A stretch of 57,348 nucleotides of DNA from Mesorhizobium sp. M00.F.Ca.ET.216.01.1.1 (GCF_004010325.2 NZ_SADR02000034.1:1-57348), one strand, 5' to 3'. Counted from the first letter of the stretch, positions 15,648-24,613 are shown. The notes: generated by a model not told the origin, from the letters alone. Numbers and translations are program-made.

Positions 15648-16541
15648 ATGGCCGTGATCAAGAGGGAAAAACGTCCGGAACTCGACGAAGGCGGCATGGG
15701 CTACCTGCAGAGCCTGCCGCGCCGCGTGGTGACGGTCTATCTGCCGTTGCTGGTGTTCGTCATCGTGCTGCTGTTCCCGTTCTATTGGATGACGATCACG
15801 GCGGTTAAGCCCAATCTCGAGATGACCGACTATGTGAATTTCAATCCGTTCTGGGTCGTGCATCCGACATTGCAGCACATCCGCTATCTTCTTTTCGAGA
15901 CGTCCTATCCGGGCTGGTTGCTCAACACGATCATCATCTCGACCGCCGCCACGTTCCTGTCGCTGCTGGCGTCGGTGTTCGCCGCCTACGCGATCGAACG
16001 GCTCAGGTTTTCCGGGGCGCGGCAGGTCGGCCTCGCGATCTTCCTCGCCTATCTCGTGCCGCCCTCGATCCTGTTCATTCCGCTGTCGGTGATGGTGTTC
16101 AACCTCGGGCTTTACGACACACCGTTCGCGCTGATCCTCACCTATCCGACCTTCCTGATCCCGTTCTGCACCTGGCTGTTGATGGGTTACTTCCGTTCGA
16201 TCCCGTTCGAACTGGAGGAATGCGCGCTGATCGACGGAGCGAGCCGCTGGCAGATCCTGACCAAGATCGTGCTGCCGCTGTCGGTACCGGGGCTGATTTC
16301 CGCCGGCATATTCGCCTTCACCCTGTCATGGAACGAGTTCATCTATGCCTTGACGTTCATCCAGTCGTCCGAAACCAAGACCGTGCCGGTCGGGGTGCTG
16401 ACCGAGCTTGTGCGCTCCGACGTCTATGAATGGGGGGCGCTGATGGCGGGAGCGCTGATCGGCTCGCTGCCGGTGGTCGTGCTCTATTCGTTCTTCGTCG
16501 AGCACTACGTCTCCTCGATGACCGGCGCGGTGAAGGAGTGA
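15648..16541 (+). CDS. ABC transporter permease (UgpE/MalG type)
   Basis: A 297-residue second permease of the same importer. An N-terminal helix lies near 28-50 (VVTVYLPLLVFVIVLLFPFY) and the EAA loop reads LEECALIDGASRWQILTKIV. The W-N-E-F segment near the C-terminus (FTLSWNEFIYALTF) is typical of MalG-like subunits. It completes a CUT1 system of one ATPase, one binding protein and two permeases. The operon ends here, followed by a decayed repeat piece around 16561-16580. Confidence 0.93.
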   Translation: MAVIKREKRPELDEGGMGYLQSLPRRVVTVYLPLLVFVIVLLFPFYWMTITAVKPNLEMTDYVNFNPFWVVHPTLQHIRYLLFETSYPGWLLNTIIISTAATFLSLLASVFAAYAIERLRFSGARQVGLAIFLAYLVPPSILFIPLSVMVFNLGLYDTPFALILTYPTFLIPFCTWLLMGYFRSIPFELEECALIDGASRWQILTKIVLPLSVPGLISAGIFAFTLSWNEFIYALTFIQSSETKTVPVGVLTELVRSDVYEWGALMAGALIGSLPVVVLYSFFVEHYVSSMTGAVKE

Positions 16542-16614
16542 TGAGCCTGCGCGGCATCACGGAAGGACAGAGGGGGGTGACGTAGAGCATTGACCTCAAT
16601 GGTCCCCACGCACC

Positions 16615-17034
16615 CTAAAACGTGATCGTCACCGACGCAGCACTGCGCGCGGCCGGTCCGTGAAACACCGCCTCGATATTGTTGCCGTCAGGGTCGAGCA
16701 GGAACGCGGCGTAGTAGCCGGGATGGTAGGGCCGCTCGCCCGGCGCGCCATTGTCCTTGCCGCCGGCCTCGAGGCCTGCCTTGTAGAACGCATCGACCAT
16801 GGCGCGGTCCCTGGCCTGGAAGGCGAGATGGTGGCGGCCTGTCAGCTCTCCGCTCGCCGTTCGGCTGTCGAGGCTTGAGAAGAACAGCTCGTCGGCCCAG
16901 AAATAATCCTCAGCCTCGCCGCCGATCGGAATACCGAGCACGTTGAAAACAGCCTCGTAGAAACGGCGGCTGGCCGCGAGATCCCTGACCACCAGTTGAA
17001 GGTGGTCGATGAGACGGCCGCGATGAAGTTCCAT
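16615..17034 (-). CDS. VOC (glyoxalase-like) family protein
   Basis: A 139-residue protein with the beta-alpha-beta-beta-beta layout of the vicinal-oxygen-chelate fold. It begins GRLIDHLQLVVRDLAASRRF; the His at the start and later HHLAFQARDR and a Glu in DPDGNNIEAV are candidate metal ligands. GYYAAFLLDPDGNNIEAVFH is the family's usual C-terminal block. Members include glyoxalases, dioxygenases and antibiotic-binding proteins, so no reaction is assigned. It is convergent with the ABC operon and divergent from the MFS gene. Confidence 0.85.
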   Translation of the reverse strand: MELHRGRLIDHLQLVVRDLAASRRFYEAVFNVLGIPIGGEAEDYFWADELFFSSLDSRTASGELTGRHHLAFQARDRAMVDAFYKAGLEAGGKDNGAPGERPYHPGYYAAFLLDPDGNNIEAVFHGPAARSAASVTITF

Positions 17035-17100
17035 GCTAAATGCCTCCTGATCGCAATCGATCTAATCTAGGCTTCGACGGTGCCCGGTCAACTCGGCCAG

Positions 17101-17132
17101 TCAACCAAGTGGCGCCTCAATCAAGTGGCGCC
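17101..17132. repeat. Tandem 16-base direct repeat upstream of MFS gene
   Basis: TCAACCAAGTGGCGCC is followed at once by TCAATCAAGTGGCGCC (15 of 16 identical). It lies between the divergent VOC and MFS genes, about 140 bases from the MFS start. It could be a paired regulator site or just a small duplication. Confidence 0.5.
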
Positions 17133-17271
17133 GCCGTCCTGACTGGATAACAAATGCAACCGGATTGTAGGATTGAAAACGGCGCCAGCGTCCTTCGGAC
17201 GCAAGCGGCGCTGCAAAGCTCGAAATGGCACGCCGTCCGATCAATGCCTCCGGCATGGGAGAAAACCGAAC

Positions 17272-18474
17272 ATGAGCCTTTCCTATCGTTGGGTCATCGT
17301 CGCTGCTGGCGCCCTGATGACCTGTGTCGCCCTCGGGGCGATGTTCTCGCTGGCGATCTTCCTCGAACCGATGACGCTCGACACAAACTGGTCGCGCGCC
17401 GGCGTGTCGAGCGCGATGACGCTGAACTTCCTGGTGATGGGCCTGGGCGGCTTCGCCTGGGGCGCCATCTACGACCGCTTCGGCGCCCGCATCGTCGTCA
17501 TGACCGGCGCGGTGCTGCTCGGGCTGGCGCTGGTGCTGGCCAGCCGCACCGGCTCGCTGCTAGTCTTCCAGATCACCTATGGCGTGCTCGTCGGCCTCGC
17601 AGCCAGCGCCTTCTTCGCGCCGATGATCGCGCTGACCACCGCCTGGTTCGACAGGAACCGCAGCCTTGCCGTCTCGCTGGTCTCGGCCGGCATGGGTGTG
17701 GCGCCGATGACCATCTCGCCCTTCGCACGCTGGCTGATCTCGGCCTATGACTGGCGCACGGCGATGTTCGACATCGGCGTCATGGCGTGGGTGCTGCTTC
17801 TGCCGGCCGCCCTTTTGGTGCGCCAGCCGCCCAAGCCTGCCGCCGACGACGCCGCCTCAAACCTTGCCGCCAACGGTCACGGCATGTCGGTCGGCCAAGC
17901 GCTGCGCTCGCCGCAATTCATCGTCCTGGGGCTGACCTTCTTTGCCTGCTGCGCAGCGCATTCGGGACCGATCTTCCACATGGTGAGCTACGCGATGCTG
18001 TGCGGCGTGGCGCCCATGGCGGCGGTCAGCATCTACAGCGTCGAGGGCCTGGCCGGCCTGGGCGGCAGGCTGCTCTACGGCGTGCTTGCCGACCGGCTGG
18101 GGGTCAAGCCGGTACTGATCGCCGGGCTGGCGATCCAGGCGGTGGTGATTTCGGCCTATCTCGCCGTCAGCCAACTCGGTGAGTTCTACACGCTCGCCGT
18201 CATCTTCGGCGCCACCTATGGCGGCGTGATGCCGCTCTATGCGGTGCTGGCGCGCGAATATTTCGGCCCGCGCATCATCGGCACGGTGTTCGGCGCCGCG
18301 ACCATGCTGTCGAGCATAGGCATGGCCTTCGGCCCGCTCGCCGGCGGCATGGTGTTCGATGCCTACGCCAACTATTCCTGGCTGTTCATCGGCTCGGCCC
18401 TCGTCGGGCTCGGTGCGGTGGCGGTGGCGATCGCCTTCCCGCCGCTGCCACGCAAGGAGTTGCAGCCGGCATAG
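17272..18474 (+). CDS. MFS transporter (OFA/monocarboxylate-like)
   Basis: A 400-residue inner-membrane carrier with about 12 hydrophobic helices. The loop between helices 2 and 3 carries GAIYDRFGARIVV, the MFS signature, and a matching GVLADRLGVKPVLI follows helix 8. A central hydrophilic loop (about 186-205) splits the two six-helix halves. Helix content and the short loops resemble oxalate/formate-antiporter and monocarboxylate carriers, but the substrate is unproven. The start at 272 follows GGGAGAAAACCGAAC. It is followed by an 8-base-stem hairpin that could end its transcript. Confidence 0.85.
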   Translation: MSLSYRWVIVAAGALMTCVALGAMFSLAIFLEPMTLDTNWSRAGVSSAMTLNFLVMGLGGFAWGAIYDRFGARIVVMTGAVLLGLALVLASRTGSLLVFQITYGVLVGLAASAFFAPMIALTTAWFDRNRSLAVSLVSAGMGVAPMTISPFARWLISAYDWRTAMFDIGVMAWVLLLPAALLVRQPPKPAADDAASNLAANGHGMSVGQALRSPQFIVLGLTFFACCAAHSGPIFHMVSYAMLCGVAPMAAVSIYSVEGLAGLGGRLLYGVLADRLGVKPVLIAGLAIQAVVISAYLAVSQLGEFYTLAVIFGATYGGVMPLYAVLAREYFGPRIIGTVFGAATMLSSIGMAFGPLAGGMVFDAYANYSWLFIGSALVGLGAVAVAIAFPPLPRKELQPA

Positions 18475-18488
18475 CGGTTATCAAGCGG

Positions 18489-18512
18489 CGGCCGCTTCGG
18501 TGGGAGCGGCCG
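18489..18512 (+). terminator. Possible terminator hairpin after MFS gene
   Basis: CGGCCGCT and AGCGGCCG form a perfect 8-base stem around TCGGTGGG, 15 bases after the MFS stop. No strong T-run follows, so termination would be weak or Rho-assisted. The remaining sequence to 18711 shows no gene. Confidence 0.4.
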
Positions 18513-18711
18513 TCACCGACTATTTGTGATTGCCCGTGGCAGACCTTCTCAACCAGTCGGCGCGACGTAAATTGAACCGGTCGCTGTCACTTCATTGCAT
18601 GTGTCGCAGAAATTGGTCCGCCGTCCGAGCACAATTTGATTGCTTTTGTGCACTGCAGCATTTTACAATTTGTCAGATGCGGCGTCATTTCGGTCTCGAA
18701 AGTGACGCTTA

Positions 18712-20820
18712 ATGGCTCGAATCGGCACAGTTGAAGGTCTCCGCGGCCTTTTTTCAGCGCGGACGAGTTTCCTTCTCCGGCCACGGCCGGATGACGGCAC
18801 AGCTGTCGTTGCGCGAAAAATCCCCGCCACAGCACGGCGCGACGACATTCAGGGTCTGCGGGCGATCGGCGTATTCCTGGTCGCGGTATATCACATATGG
18901 GTCGGCCGGGTTTCCGGTGGCGTCGATGTGTTCTTCATCGTATCCGGCTATCTGCTCATCGGGTCGCTGGGGCGGCAGGCGGAATCGAGGCACCGCGTCG
19001 ATCTCGTCGACTTTGCCACCAGACTGGCCCGCAGGCTTCTGCCCGCTTCCATATCGGTGATCGCGATCGTTGCGATATCGGCGCCGTTCTGGCTGCCCAA
19101 GATGCGATGGGAGACAGTCATCCACCAGCTTGCCGCCAGCGCCGTCTATCTGGAGAACTGGTATCTGGCGGAGGCGGCGATCGACTATCTCGCACGCGAC
19201 CAGGTGGGGAGTCCGCTGCAGCATTATTGGGCGCTCTCCGCCCAGGTTCAGTCGCTGCTGATCCTGGCTGCGGGACTTGCCGCTTTCACCTTGATAAGGC
19301 GCCGGCCATCGCGGACCGACATATTGGCGTTCCTGATGAGCGTGTTCGCGCTGTCGCTCGCCTATTCGATCTACAGCACGGCGACAAATCAGACATTCGC
19401 GTATTTCGACACCTTTGCGCGCATCTGGGAGTTCGCGCTCGGCGGCATCACCGCACTGCTGCTACCCAAGATAAAACTCACGCCGATGCAGCGGACGATC
19501 GGCGGGTGGGTCGGTCTGGCGGCGATCCTGAGCTGCGGCATCCTGCTCGAAGTATCGACGGTCTTTCCTGGCTACGCAGCGCTCTGGCCGACACTTGCCG
19601 CGGCAGCGATCCTCGTTTGCGGCGACGGTCCGCCACTGCGTTTCGGCGTTGCGAGATTGCTGGGCGCACGTCCGCTGAGCTGGCTCGGCAACATCTCCTA
19701 CAGCCTGTATCTATGGCACTGGCCGATCCTGGTCTTCTATCTCACGCTCTCTTACCAGACATCGGCCGGGGTGGTCGGCGGCATTGTCGTGATGCTCGTC
19801 TCAGTCCTGCTTTCTTATCTGACGACGCAATTCGTCGAGGCACGCTTTTCGACGCCGAGGCAGGAAGAGCGCAAGTTGCGGACTGTGTTCGGAACAGCCG
19901 GCGCTCTTGCCGCGATCGGCGCCGTTCTGTCGATCTGGAACACGCAGGCCGGTCGGCTCATGGCCGAGGAACGGCTTCGCATTGCGGATGTCGAGCATTA
20001 TCCCGGTGCGGCGGCTATCAAAGCATCTGTCGTTTTCTCCAGCGATATTCCCGTCAACCCCGGTCCGATGACCGCCAGGTGGGACGATGCGGACGTGTAT
20101 CGCCAGGGTTGCCATCAATCCCTGCCGGGCGACACCTTGCTGAGTTGCAGTTTCGGGCCGAAGGATGCGACCCACGTTCTCGCACTCGTGGGCGGATCAC
20201 ACAGCGTGCATTGGCTGCCGGCCCTGCAGAGCGCCTTGGGCAGATATCCGGATTGGAGAATTGTCACTTACACAAAAAGCAGCTGCGTATTGAGTTCGCG
20301 GCCGACGTCCGAGGCGCCGGAATACCAGCGGGCCTGCACTAGGTGGAATGAACGGCTGATGGCAAGGTTGGTGACGGACAAGCCGGATCTGGTCTTTACC
20401 ACATCGACACGCGTGGTCGACGGGATCGAAGAGACACCGGTCGGCTATCGTGAGCAGTGGCAGACGCTCGCCGCGGCCGGGCTCCACATAATAGCGGTGC
20501 GCGACACGCCCTGGTTCGGCTTCGATATACCAGAGTGCGTCGAAATCAACGGGCGCTTCTCGCCAAAGTGCGCAGTGCAGCGGGATCGGGTGCTGTCACC
20601 GGTTAGCCCGACGTCGGCGGTCCCTCCCGACGATCATCTGCACTTTCTGGATTTCACGGATTTCTTCTGCACCGGCCAAACCTGCCCTCCCGTCATTGGC
20701 AATGTGCTGGTCTACTACGACAAGCATCATGTGACAGCGACCTACATGCGCACGTTGAGCACTGAGCTTCGAACTCAGCTCGCCCCGTTCATCGACGGGG
20801 CGAGCCTGGCGCAGAAATGA
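18712..20820 (+). CDS. OafA/YrhL-type acyltransferase with SGNH-like C-terminal domain
   Basis: A 702-residue membrane enzyme. The N-terminal half (about 45-400) is an acyltransferase-3 domain with RDDIQGLRAIGVFLVAVYHI, GGVDVFFIVSGYLL and about ten membrane helices. The C-terminal half (about 430-700) is a soluble SGNH-like region (ALVGGSHSVHWLPALQS, ending with an H-x-x-x-x-Y region). Such fused proteins O-acetylate lipopolysaccharide, exopolysaccharide or Nod-type oligosaccharides. An Arg-rich N-terminal extension (1-44) precedes the domain, so a later start is possible. No glycan genes are adjacent. Confidence 0.88.
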   Translation: MARIGTVEGLRGLFSARTSFLLRPRPDDGTAVVARKIPATARRDDIQGLRAIGVFLVAVYHIWVGRVSGGVDVFFIVSGYLLIGSLGRQAESRHRVDLVDFATRLARRLLPASISVIAIVAISAPFWLPKMRWETVIHQLAASAVYLENWYLAEAAIDYLARDQVGSPLQHYWALSAQVQSLLILAAGLAAFTLIRRRPSRTDILAFLMSVFALSLAYSIYSTATNQTFAYFDTFARIWEFALGGITALLLPKIKLTPMQRTIGGWVGLAAILSCGILLEVSTVFPGYAALWPTLAAAAILVCGDGPPLRFGVARLLGARPLSWLGNISYSLYLWHWPILVFYLTLSYQTSAGVVGGIVVMLVSVLLSYLTTQFVEARFSTPRQEERKLRTVFGTAGALAAIGAVLSIWNTQAGRLMAEERLRIADVEHYPGAAAIKASVVFSSDIPVNPGPMTARWDDADVYRQGCHQSLPGDTLLSCSFGPKDATHVLALVGGSHSVHWLPALQSALGRYPDWRIVTYTKSSCVLSSRPTSEAPEYQRACTRWNERLMARLVTDKPDLVFTTSTRVVDGIEETPVGYREQWQTLAAAGLHIIAVRDTPWFGFDIPECVEINGRFSPKCAVQRDRVLSPVSPTSAVPPDDHLHFLDFTDFFCTGQTCPPVIGNVLVYYDKHHVTATYMRTLSTELRTQLAPFIDGASLAQK

Positions 20821-20838
20821 CGCGTTTAGGTTTTTTGG

Positions 20839-21228
20839 TCATCCTCCAATACTCAATACCACTTTGCGCCCATCGGAAAGGGTTCCCGTTCCTGTGCCGA
20901 CTGGGGGTTGTCTGCTGGTCAGCGAGAACACGAACCGGGTTGAGAGTTGCCCGCAAGCCATCGTTCCTTCTCCATGCGAGAAGGTAAGGTTGGCAGTGGT
21001 CGTGCCTCGGCATTCGACCCCGGTATTGGTCTGTCCGCGAATTGTACCGCGCCGTGTAATGCTGTTGACGGAAGCCGTCCCGGAAAAGGAGAGCGTCCCA
21101 TCAACGGTCTGACCGGAGACTGGTGCGGTGATGATCAGCGGATTTTGCGCCTGCGCGTAGCCGACAGCGTCTGCGACACCACAGGCAATCAACATTGCCG
21201 GCAAGATTCCCCGGAAAGTACGGTGCAT
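20839..21228 (-). CDS. Secreted hypothetical protein
   Basis: A 129-residue protein with a signal peptide (about 1-27, ending GYAQAQ). The mature part is Ser/Thr/Gly-rich with beta-strand periodicity: APVSGQTVDGTLSFSGTASV, then two Cys (VECRG and MACGQ), which may form a disulfide. It ends GTLSDGRKVVLSIGG. No known family is recognised. It is convergent with the acyltransferase, with only 18 bases between the stops. Confidence 0.7.
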   Translation of the reverse strand: MHRTFRGILPAMLIACGVADAVGYAQAQNPLIITAPVSGQTVDGTLSFSGTASVNSITRRGTIRGQTNTGVECRGTTTANLTFSHGEGTMACGQLSTRFVFSLTSRQPPVGTGTGTLSDGRKVVLSIGG

Positions 21229-21265
21229 TTGGACGGTTCCTTTGAGACCGCTGCAACAACCTGCG

Positions 21266-22090
21266 CTATTTGCGTGCGAGCAGGACGTGAGCCTCTTGGG
21301 GGAACATCAGCTCCCCTCCAGTTGAATAGGCTGCGAGCGACGACCTTAGATCACTCGTGATCGCTGTGGTCATTGCGTCGCGATGTCCGGCATCCATTCC
21401 ACTCACCAGTCCGGCCTGGGGAGTCGCTGCTAGCTGTAGCCGCACATATTCCTTTGGCGAGGGGAAGCGGATGTTCTGGGTCGTGGTGTGAATGGTCACA
21501 TGACGAAAGCCCGCCCCAGCCACCAATCGGTAAAGCTCGTCCGCATCGGCGAGTGAATGCTCGGAACGTTTCGTTGCCGAAGCGCCAGGCCCGACATGTC
21601 GATCCAAGGCATCCGCCAGCGCTTTCGCCGCAGGGGTATGCTCAATAGCGCTAAAAACGCTTAACGCCAGTCGGCCGTTAGGCACCAGCACCCGGAACAT
21701 CTCACGTAGCGCACTCGATCGGTCGGGGAAAAACTGCAGTCCGAGCTGGCAAAGAACCAGATCGAATGTGGCGTCGGGGAACGGCATTTCGAGTGCGCTT
21801 CCCTCGTACCAGTCGATATTCGGTCCAGCGCTTCTCGGGATTGATCGAGCAACGGCAAGCATGCCCGTGTTAATGTCGAGGCCGACGACCTGCCCATCGC
21901 CCATACGTTCGGCCGCCGAGCGCGCCACCACGCCGGTGCCGCAGGCTACGTCCAGAACCCGCTCACCAGATTGAGGCGCAGCACGATCCACCAGGTCGGC
22001 AGCCCACAGGGCGGTAATTGCCGGGACTAGGTAGCGCTCGTAGAGTTCCGCGGCGCTCCCCTCCAACTGCCACTGCTCCTGCTGGGCCAT
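21266..22090 (-). CDS. Class I SAM-dependent methyltransferase
   Basis: A 274-residue enzyme. Motif I (ERVLDVACGTG, about 43-53), a motif II acidic residue in VGLDINTGML and motif IV-like FDLVLCQLGLQFF fit the UbiE/COQ5-like methyltransferase fold. The start at 22090 was chosen over an upstream in-frame Met because GAGAGGCTCT precedes it and homologues usually begin just before the W-x-x-E-x-x-x-x-Y-E-R-Y block. The methyl acceptor is unknown. It is in the same direction as the small secreted gene downstream of it. Confidence 0.85.
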   Translation of the reverse strand: MAQQEQWQLEGSAAELYERYLVPAITALWAADLVDRAAPQSGERVLDVACGTGVVARSAAERMGDGQVVGLDINTGMLAVARSIPRSAGPNIDWYEGSALEMPFPDATFDLVLCQLGLQFFPDRSSALREMFRVLVPNGRLALSVFSAIEHTPAAKALADALDRHVGPGASATKRSEHSLADADELYRLVAGAGFRHVTIHTTTQNIRFPSPKEYVRLQLAATPQAGLVSGMDAGHRDAMTTAITSDLRSSLAAYSTGGELMFPQEAHVLLARK

Positions 22091-22579
22091 AGAGCCTCTC
22101 CCGCACAACGAGCCGGCCCGATCAGAGCTCGGAGCAACGATCATAGAGCGCGTGCATGTCACCAGCAACCAGCCACCAAAACAAGGTAGATCGCTAGCTC
22201 GTCTGCGCCAGCGCAGCAGCCCGGTTCACATTCTATATCGCGGCATCACTCAAAAGTTACGGGATTGGCGTCAGTGTCTCCGCGCAAGTCGCTTCGCTCC
22301 CCGCTCGGCCAGAGATGACGAAACCGTTGCGAAACGCGGCCAACCGCGGCTGTTGGCCCCGATCCGAAGCTGCCGTTCAAACGAAAAACCCGCCCCGGGG
22401 ACCGGGGCGGGTTGCTGCCTGAGGCGGAACTCAACACATGGCCGCGACAGCAAGGTGGCCCCGACATCGTGAAGATTGGGTTAACCGAACAATTCGATTC
22501 AAATCCGGCTGTGGATATTTGCCTTGGAGTAAATCGAAACGGCCATCCTTGCCGAACGGCGGGCAAAAAGGAGAAGCTT
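22091..22579. other. Gene-free stretch holding a terminator
   Basis: No convincing gene lies in these 489 bases. It contains the terminator at 22384-22413 and, near 22270-22320, a stretch that resembles a common rhizobial intergenic sequence. The promoters of the leftward methyltransferase and the rightward 62-residue gene must also lie here. Confidence 0.5.
22384..22413 (-). terminator. Rho-independent terminator (reads leftward)
   Basis: AACCCGCCCCGG (22387-22398) pairs with CCGGGGCGGGTT (22402-22413) across a three-base loop. On the reverse strand the hairpin is followed by a T-run (AAAAA at 22384-22388 on the plus strand). It would end leftward transcripts, probably those from the former amidase gene. 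Confidence 0.75.
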
Positions 22580-22768
22580 ATGAATAGCGACTTTGCCGCC
22601 GCACACCTGCATCTCGAACGAGCCTGTCATTACCTGCGCGGTGATGACGAAACGAGCTGCCAGTCTCGTGCGGCCCTGGACCTTCTGATCGAGGCAATTG
22701 TCGCAGCCCAATACAAACGGCCGGCCGCGGACGTGGTCGAATTCCCGAGGTCCGCAAGGCAGCAATAG
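22580..22768 (+). CDS. Small conserved hypothetical protein
   Basis: A 62-residue soluble protein (MNSDFAAAHLHLERACHYLR, then SRAALDLLIEAIVAAQ). Two amphipathic helices are evident and there is no signal peptide. AAAAGGAGAAGCTT lies directly before the ATG, a strong ribosome-binding site, so it is very likely translated. No function is known. It resembles small helical proteins seen in mesorhizobia, but I cannot name a family. Confidence 0.65.
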   Translation: MNSDFAAAHLHLERACHYLRGDDETSCQSRAALDLLIEAIVAAQYKRPAADVVEFPRSARQQ

Positions 22769-22843
22769 CCCACGACCTGACGCAGCCCGAAAAGGCACGC
22801 TTCAGCACCATGTGACGATCCATACACTCGGGCCGCCAAACGC

Positions 22844-23160
22844 TCAGGGCGTTGGCGGCCTGAGAAAACCGTCAGTGAGCCGCGACAACGCCTTGGCGGC
22901 TGCGTGCAGCCGCAGGTCGGAATGGCGGCGACCGACGATCTGGACGCCGATCGGCAGGCCTTCGCGATCGAGGCCGATCGGGATGACGGCCGCCGGATGG
23001 CCGGTGAGATTGAACCGGCAGACATGGCTGAGCGCCGTCCAGTACGGGACATCGACGCCGTCGACGGGTATAGACGTTCCTGTCTCGCGGTGATGGAAGG
23101 CAGTGCACATCATCACCGGGCAGATGAGCACATCCCAGTCGTCGAAGAACCGTTCCCACG
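22844..23160 (-). pseudogene. Amidase C-terminal remnant
   Basis: The reverse strand reads SWERFFDDWDVLICPVMM and then FNLTGHPAAVIPIGLDREGL, PIGVQIVGRRHSDLRL, the characteristic C-terminus of amidase-signature enzymes. The upstream reading frame has a TAG just before this block, and the first 350 or so residues, including the Ser-Ser-Lys catalytic region, are missing. The adjacent upstream sequence shows no amidase similarity. This is a truncated remnant, probably left after a deletion. No intact amidase is nearby. Confidence 0.75.
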
Positions 23161-23335
23161 AGACGATGAACTACTGGAACGCGACGCCGGAAGAGAATGC
23201 GAGCGTGGGTCTTTCACTGACGCTCCCATGATCTTCTCGCGAAAAGTTCGGGTTGACCGCTCCTGGACGCGAAGCGACTATCCACCTGCGACGGTCAAGG
23301 TCGTGATGCCGGCGCAGGGTGCAGGAGGAAATGCG

Positions 23336-23641
23336 ATGGACGAACCCGATCGGTGGTGCCACATGTCGAGTGCGCCAAGGGACGGCAGCAGGATCCTTGT
23401 CACGGTTCGGCCGTCCGAACAGGGGCCCGCGGAAGTCGACATGGCTTATTGGGCGCGAGCCGACCAGTTCGGCAGCGAAGGCTGGCGCGCCTCCGACTCT
23501 TCTCCTGGACGCGTGGTCGAATATGCCGAACCGGAGCTGAAGTGCTGGATGCCGCTTCCATCAGCCAATCTGAGCAAGGGTTCGTTGCCCGACCCCTGGG
23601 AGGGGGACGATGTGCCTCTGCTGGATGGTTCGGGGATTTGA
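23336..23641 (+). CDS. DUF551-like small protein
   Basis: A 101-residue protein. The opening WCHMSSAPRDGSRILVTVRP and later MAYWARADQFGSEGWRASDS and ELKCWMPLPS follow the pattern W-x-x-M-x-x-A-P-x-D-G-x-x-I-L-x-x ... Y-W ... C-W-x-P-L-P of DUF551-like and related phage-associated or bacterial proteins. The start at 23336 is preceded by GCAGGAGGAAATGCG. The reading frame is open far upstream through the amidase remnant, but that part is antisense. The role is unknown. Confidence 0.6.
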   Translation: MDEPDRWCHMSSAPRDGSRILVTVRPSEQGPAEVDMAYWARADQFGSEGWRASDSSPGRVVEYAEPELKCWMPLPSANLSKGSLPDPWEGDDVPLLDGSGI

Positions 23642-23684
23642 GGGGGCGAAGTTGCCACCCCTGTTGGCGACTGGCGAAATCGGC

Positions 23685-23727
23685 GAAGCTGCCGATCTCC
23701 CCCCAAGTGGGGGAGATCGGCAGCTTC
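23685..23727. repeat. Intergenic palindrome of the GATCTCCCCC type
   Basis: Two arms (23685-23704 and 23708-23727) match at 19 of 20 positions around a three-base loop; the core is GATCTCCCCC/GGGGGAGATC. It is a solo copy of the inner palindrome found in the larger elements at 40.3 and 45.5 kb. It lies between the convergent small gene and aldo/keto reductase, where it could serve as a bidirectional terminator. Confidence 0.75.
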
Positions 23728-23740
23728 AATGCCCCACTCC

Positions 23741-24613
23741 TCAGAACAGGAACGCCGCCGTCGCGGGGTTCGGACCGTTCCGGCCGTCGGGCGAATCCAT
23801 GCCTCGGATGGTCTTGATATCCTCCGCTTCCAGCTCGAAATCGAAGACATCGAAGTTGGCGGCGATGCGGTCCTGGTGGATCGACTTCGGAATGACGATC
23901 AGGCCCTGCTGAAGGTGCCATCTGATCATCACCTGCGCCACGGATTTGCGATGCTTCCTGGCGATGCCTTCAAGGGTTGGGTCCTTCAACAGCCGGCCGC
24001 TGCCCAGCGGGCTCCAGCTTTCGATGCGGATGTTGTGCCTCATGTGAAATTCTCTGATGTCGCGCTGCTGGAACCGGGGATGGAGCTCGATCTGGTTGAC
24101 CGCGGGCATGACTCCGGTCTCGCCGATGATCCGCTCCAGATGATCCAGGTTGAAATTCGAGACGCCGATCGACTTGATCCGGCCGGCCTGCCTGAGTTCG
24201 ACCAGCGCCTTCCATGCCTCGACGTATTTGCCCTGGCTGGGCACCGGCCAGTGGATGAGGAACAGGTCGAGTTGTTCGATCCCGAGCTTGCTCATCGTCT
24301 CGTCGAAAGCCCGCAGCGCGGCGTCGCGCTGATGGCCGCCGTTGCGCAGCTTCGAGGTGATGAACAACTCGCCTTTCGGCACACCGGCCGTGCGGATCGC
24401 CTGCCCGACCCCCTCCTCGTTCTGGTAGCCCTCGGCGGTGTCGATCAACCGGTAGCCGGCCTGGATCCCCCAACCCACCACCTGGGCGGTAATGGCTGGA
24501 TCGACCTGCCACACGCCAAGGCCGAGCTGGGGAATGGCGGAGCCGTCGTTCAATGCGATCTGTTCAGGCTTATTCAGGGTCATCTGTTCAGGCATATTCA
24601 GGTCCTTCTGCAT
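23741..24613 (-). CDS. Aldo/keto reductase (AKR5-like)
   Basis: A 290-residue NADPH-dependent oxidoreductase with the TIM-barrel AKR sequence. The catalytic tetrad is visible as Asp58 and Tyr63 (LIDTAEGYQNE), Lys88 (ITSKLRNG) and His121 (LIHWPVP). SIGVSNFNLDHL and VIPKSIHQDRIAAN are the usual cofactor-loop motifs. It is nearest in feel to 2,5-diketo-gluconate reductases; the substrate is unproven. The N-terminus carries a 24-base tandem duplication, so PEQ-M/I-x-L-N appears twice before the domain begins. The start at 24613 was chosen; 24634 is also in frame. Confidence 0.9.
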   Translation of the reverse strand: MQKDLNMPEQMTLNKPEQIALNDGSAIPQLGLGVWQVDPAITAQVVGWGIQAGYRLIDTAEGYQNEEGVGQAIRTAGVPKGELFITSKLRNGGHQRDAALRAFDETMSKLGIEQLDLFLIHWPVPSQGKYVEAWKALVELRQAGRIKSIGVSNFNLDHLERIIGETGVMPAVNQIELHPRFQQRDIREFHMRHNIRIESWSPLGSGRLLKDPTLEGIARKHRKSVAQVMIRWHLQQGLIVIPKSIHQDRIAANFDVFDFELEAEDIKTIRGMDSPDGRNGPNPATAAFLF

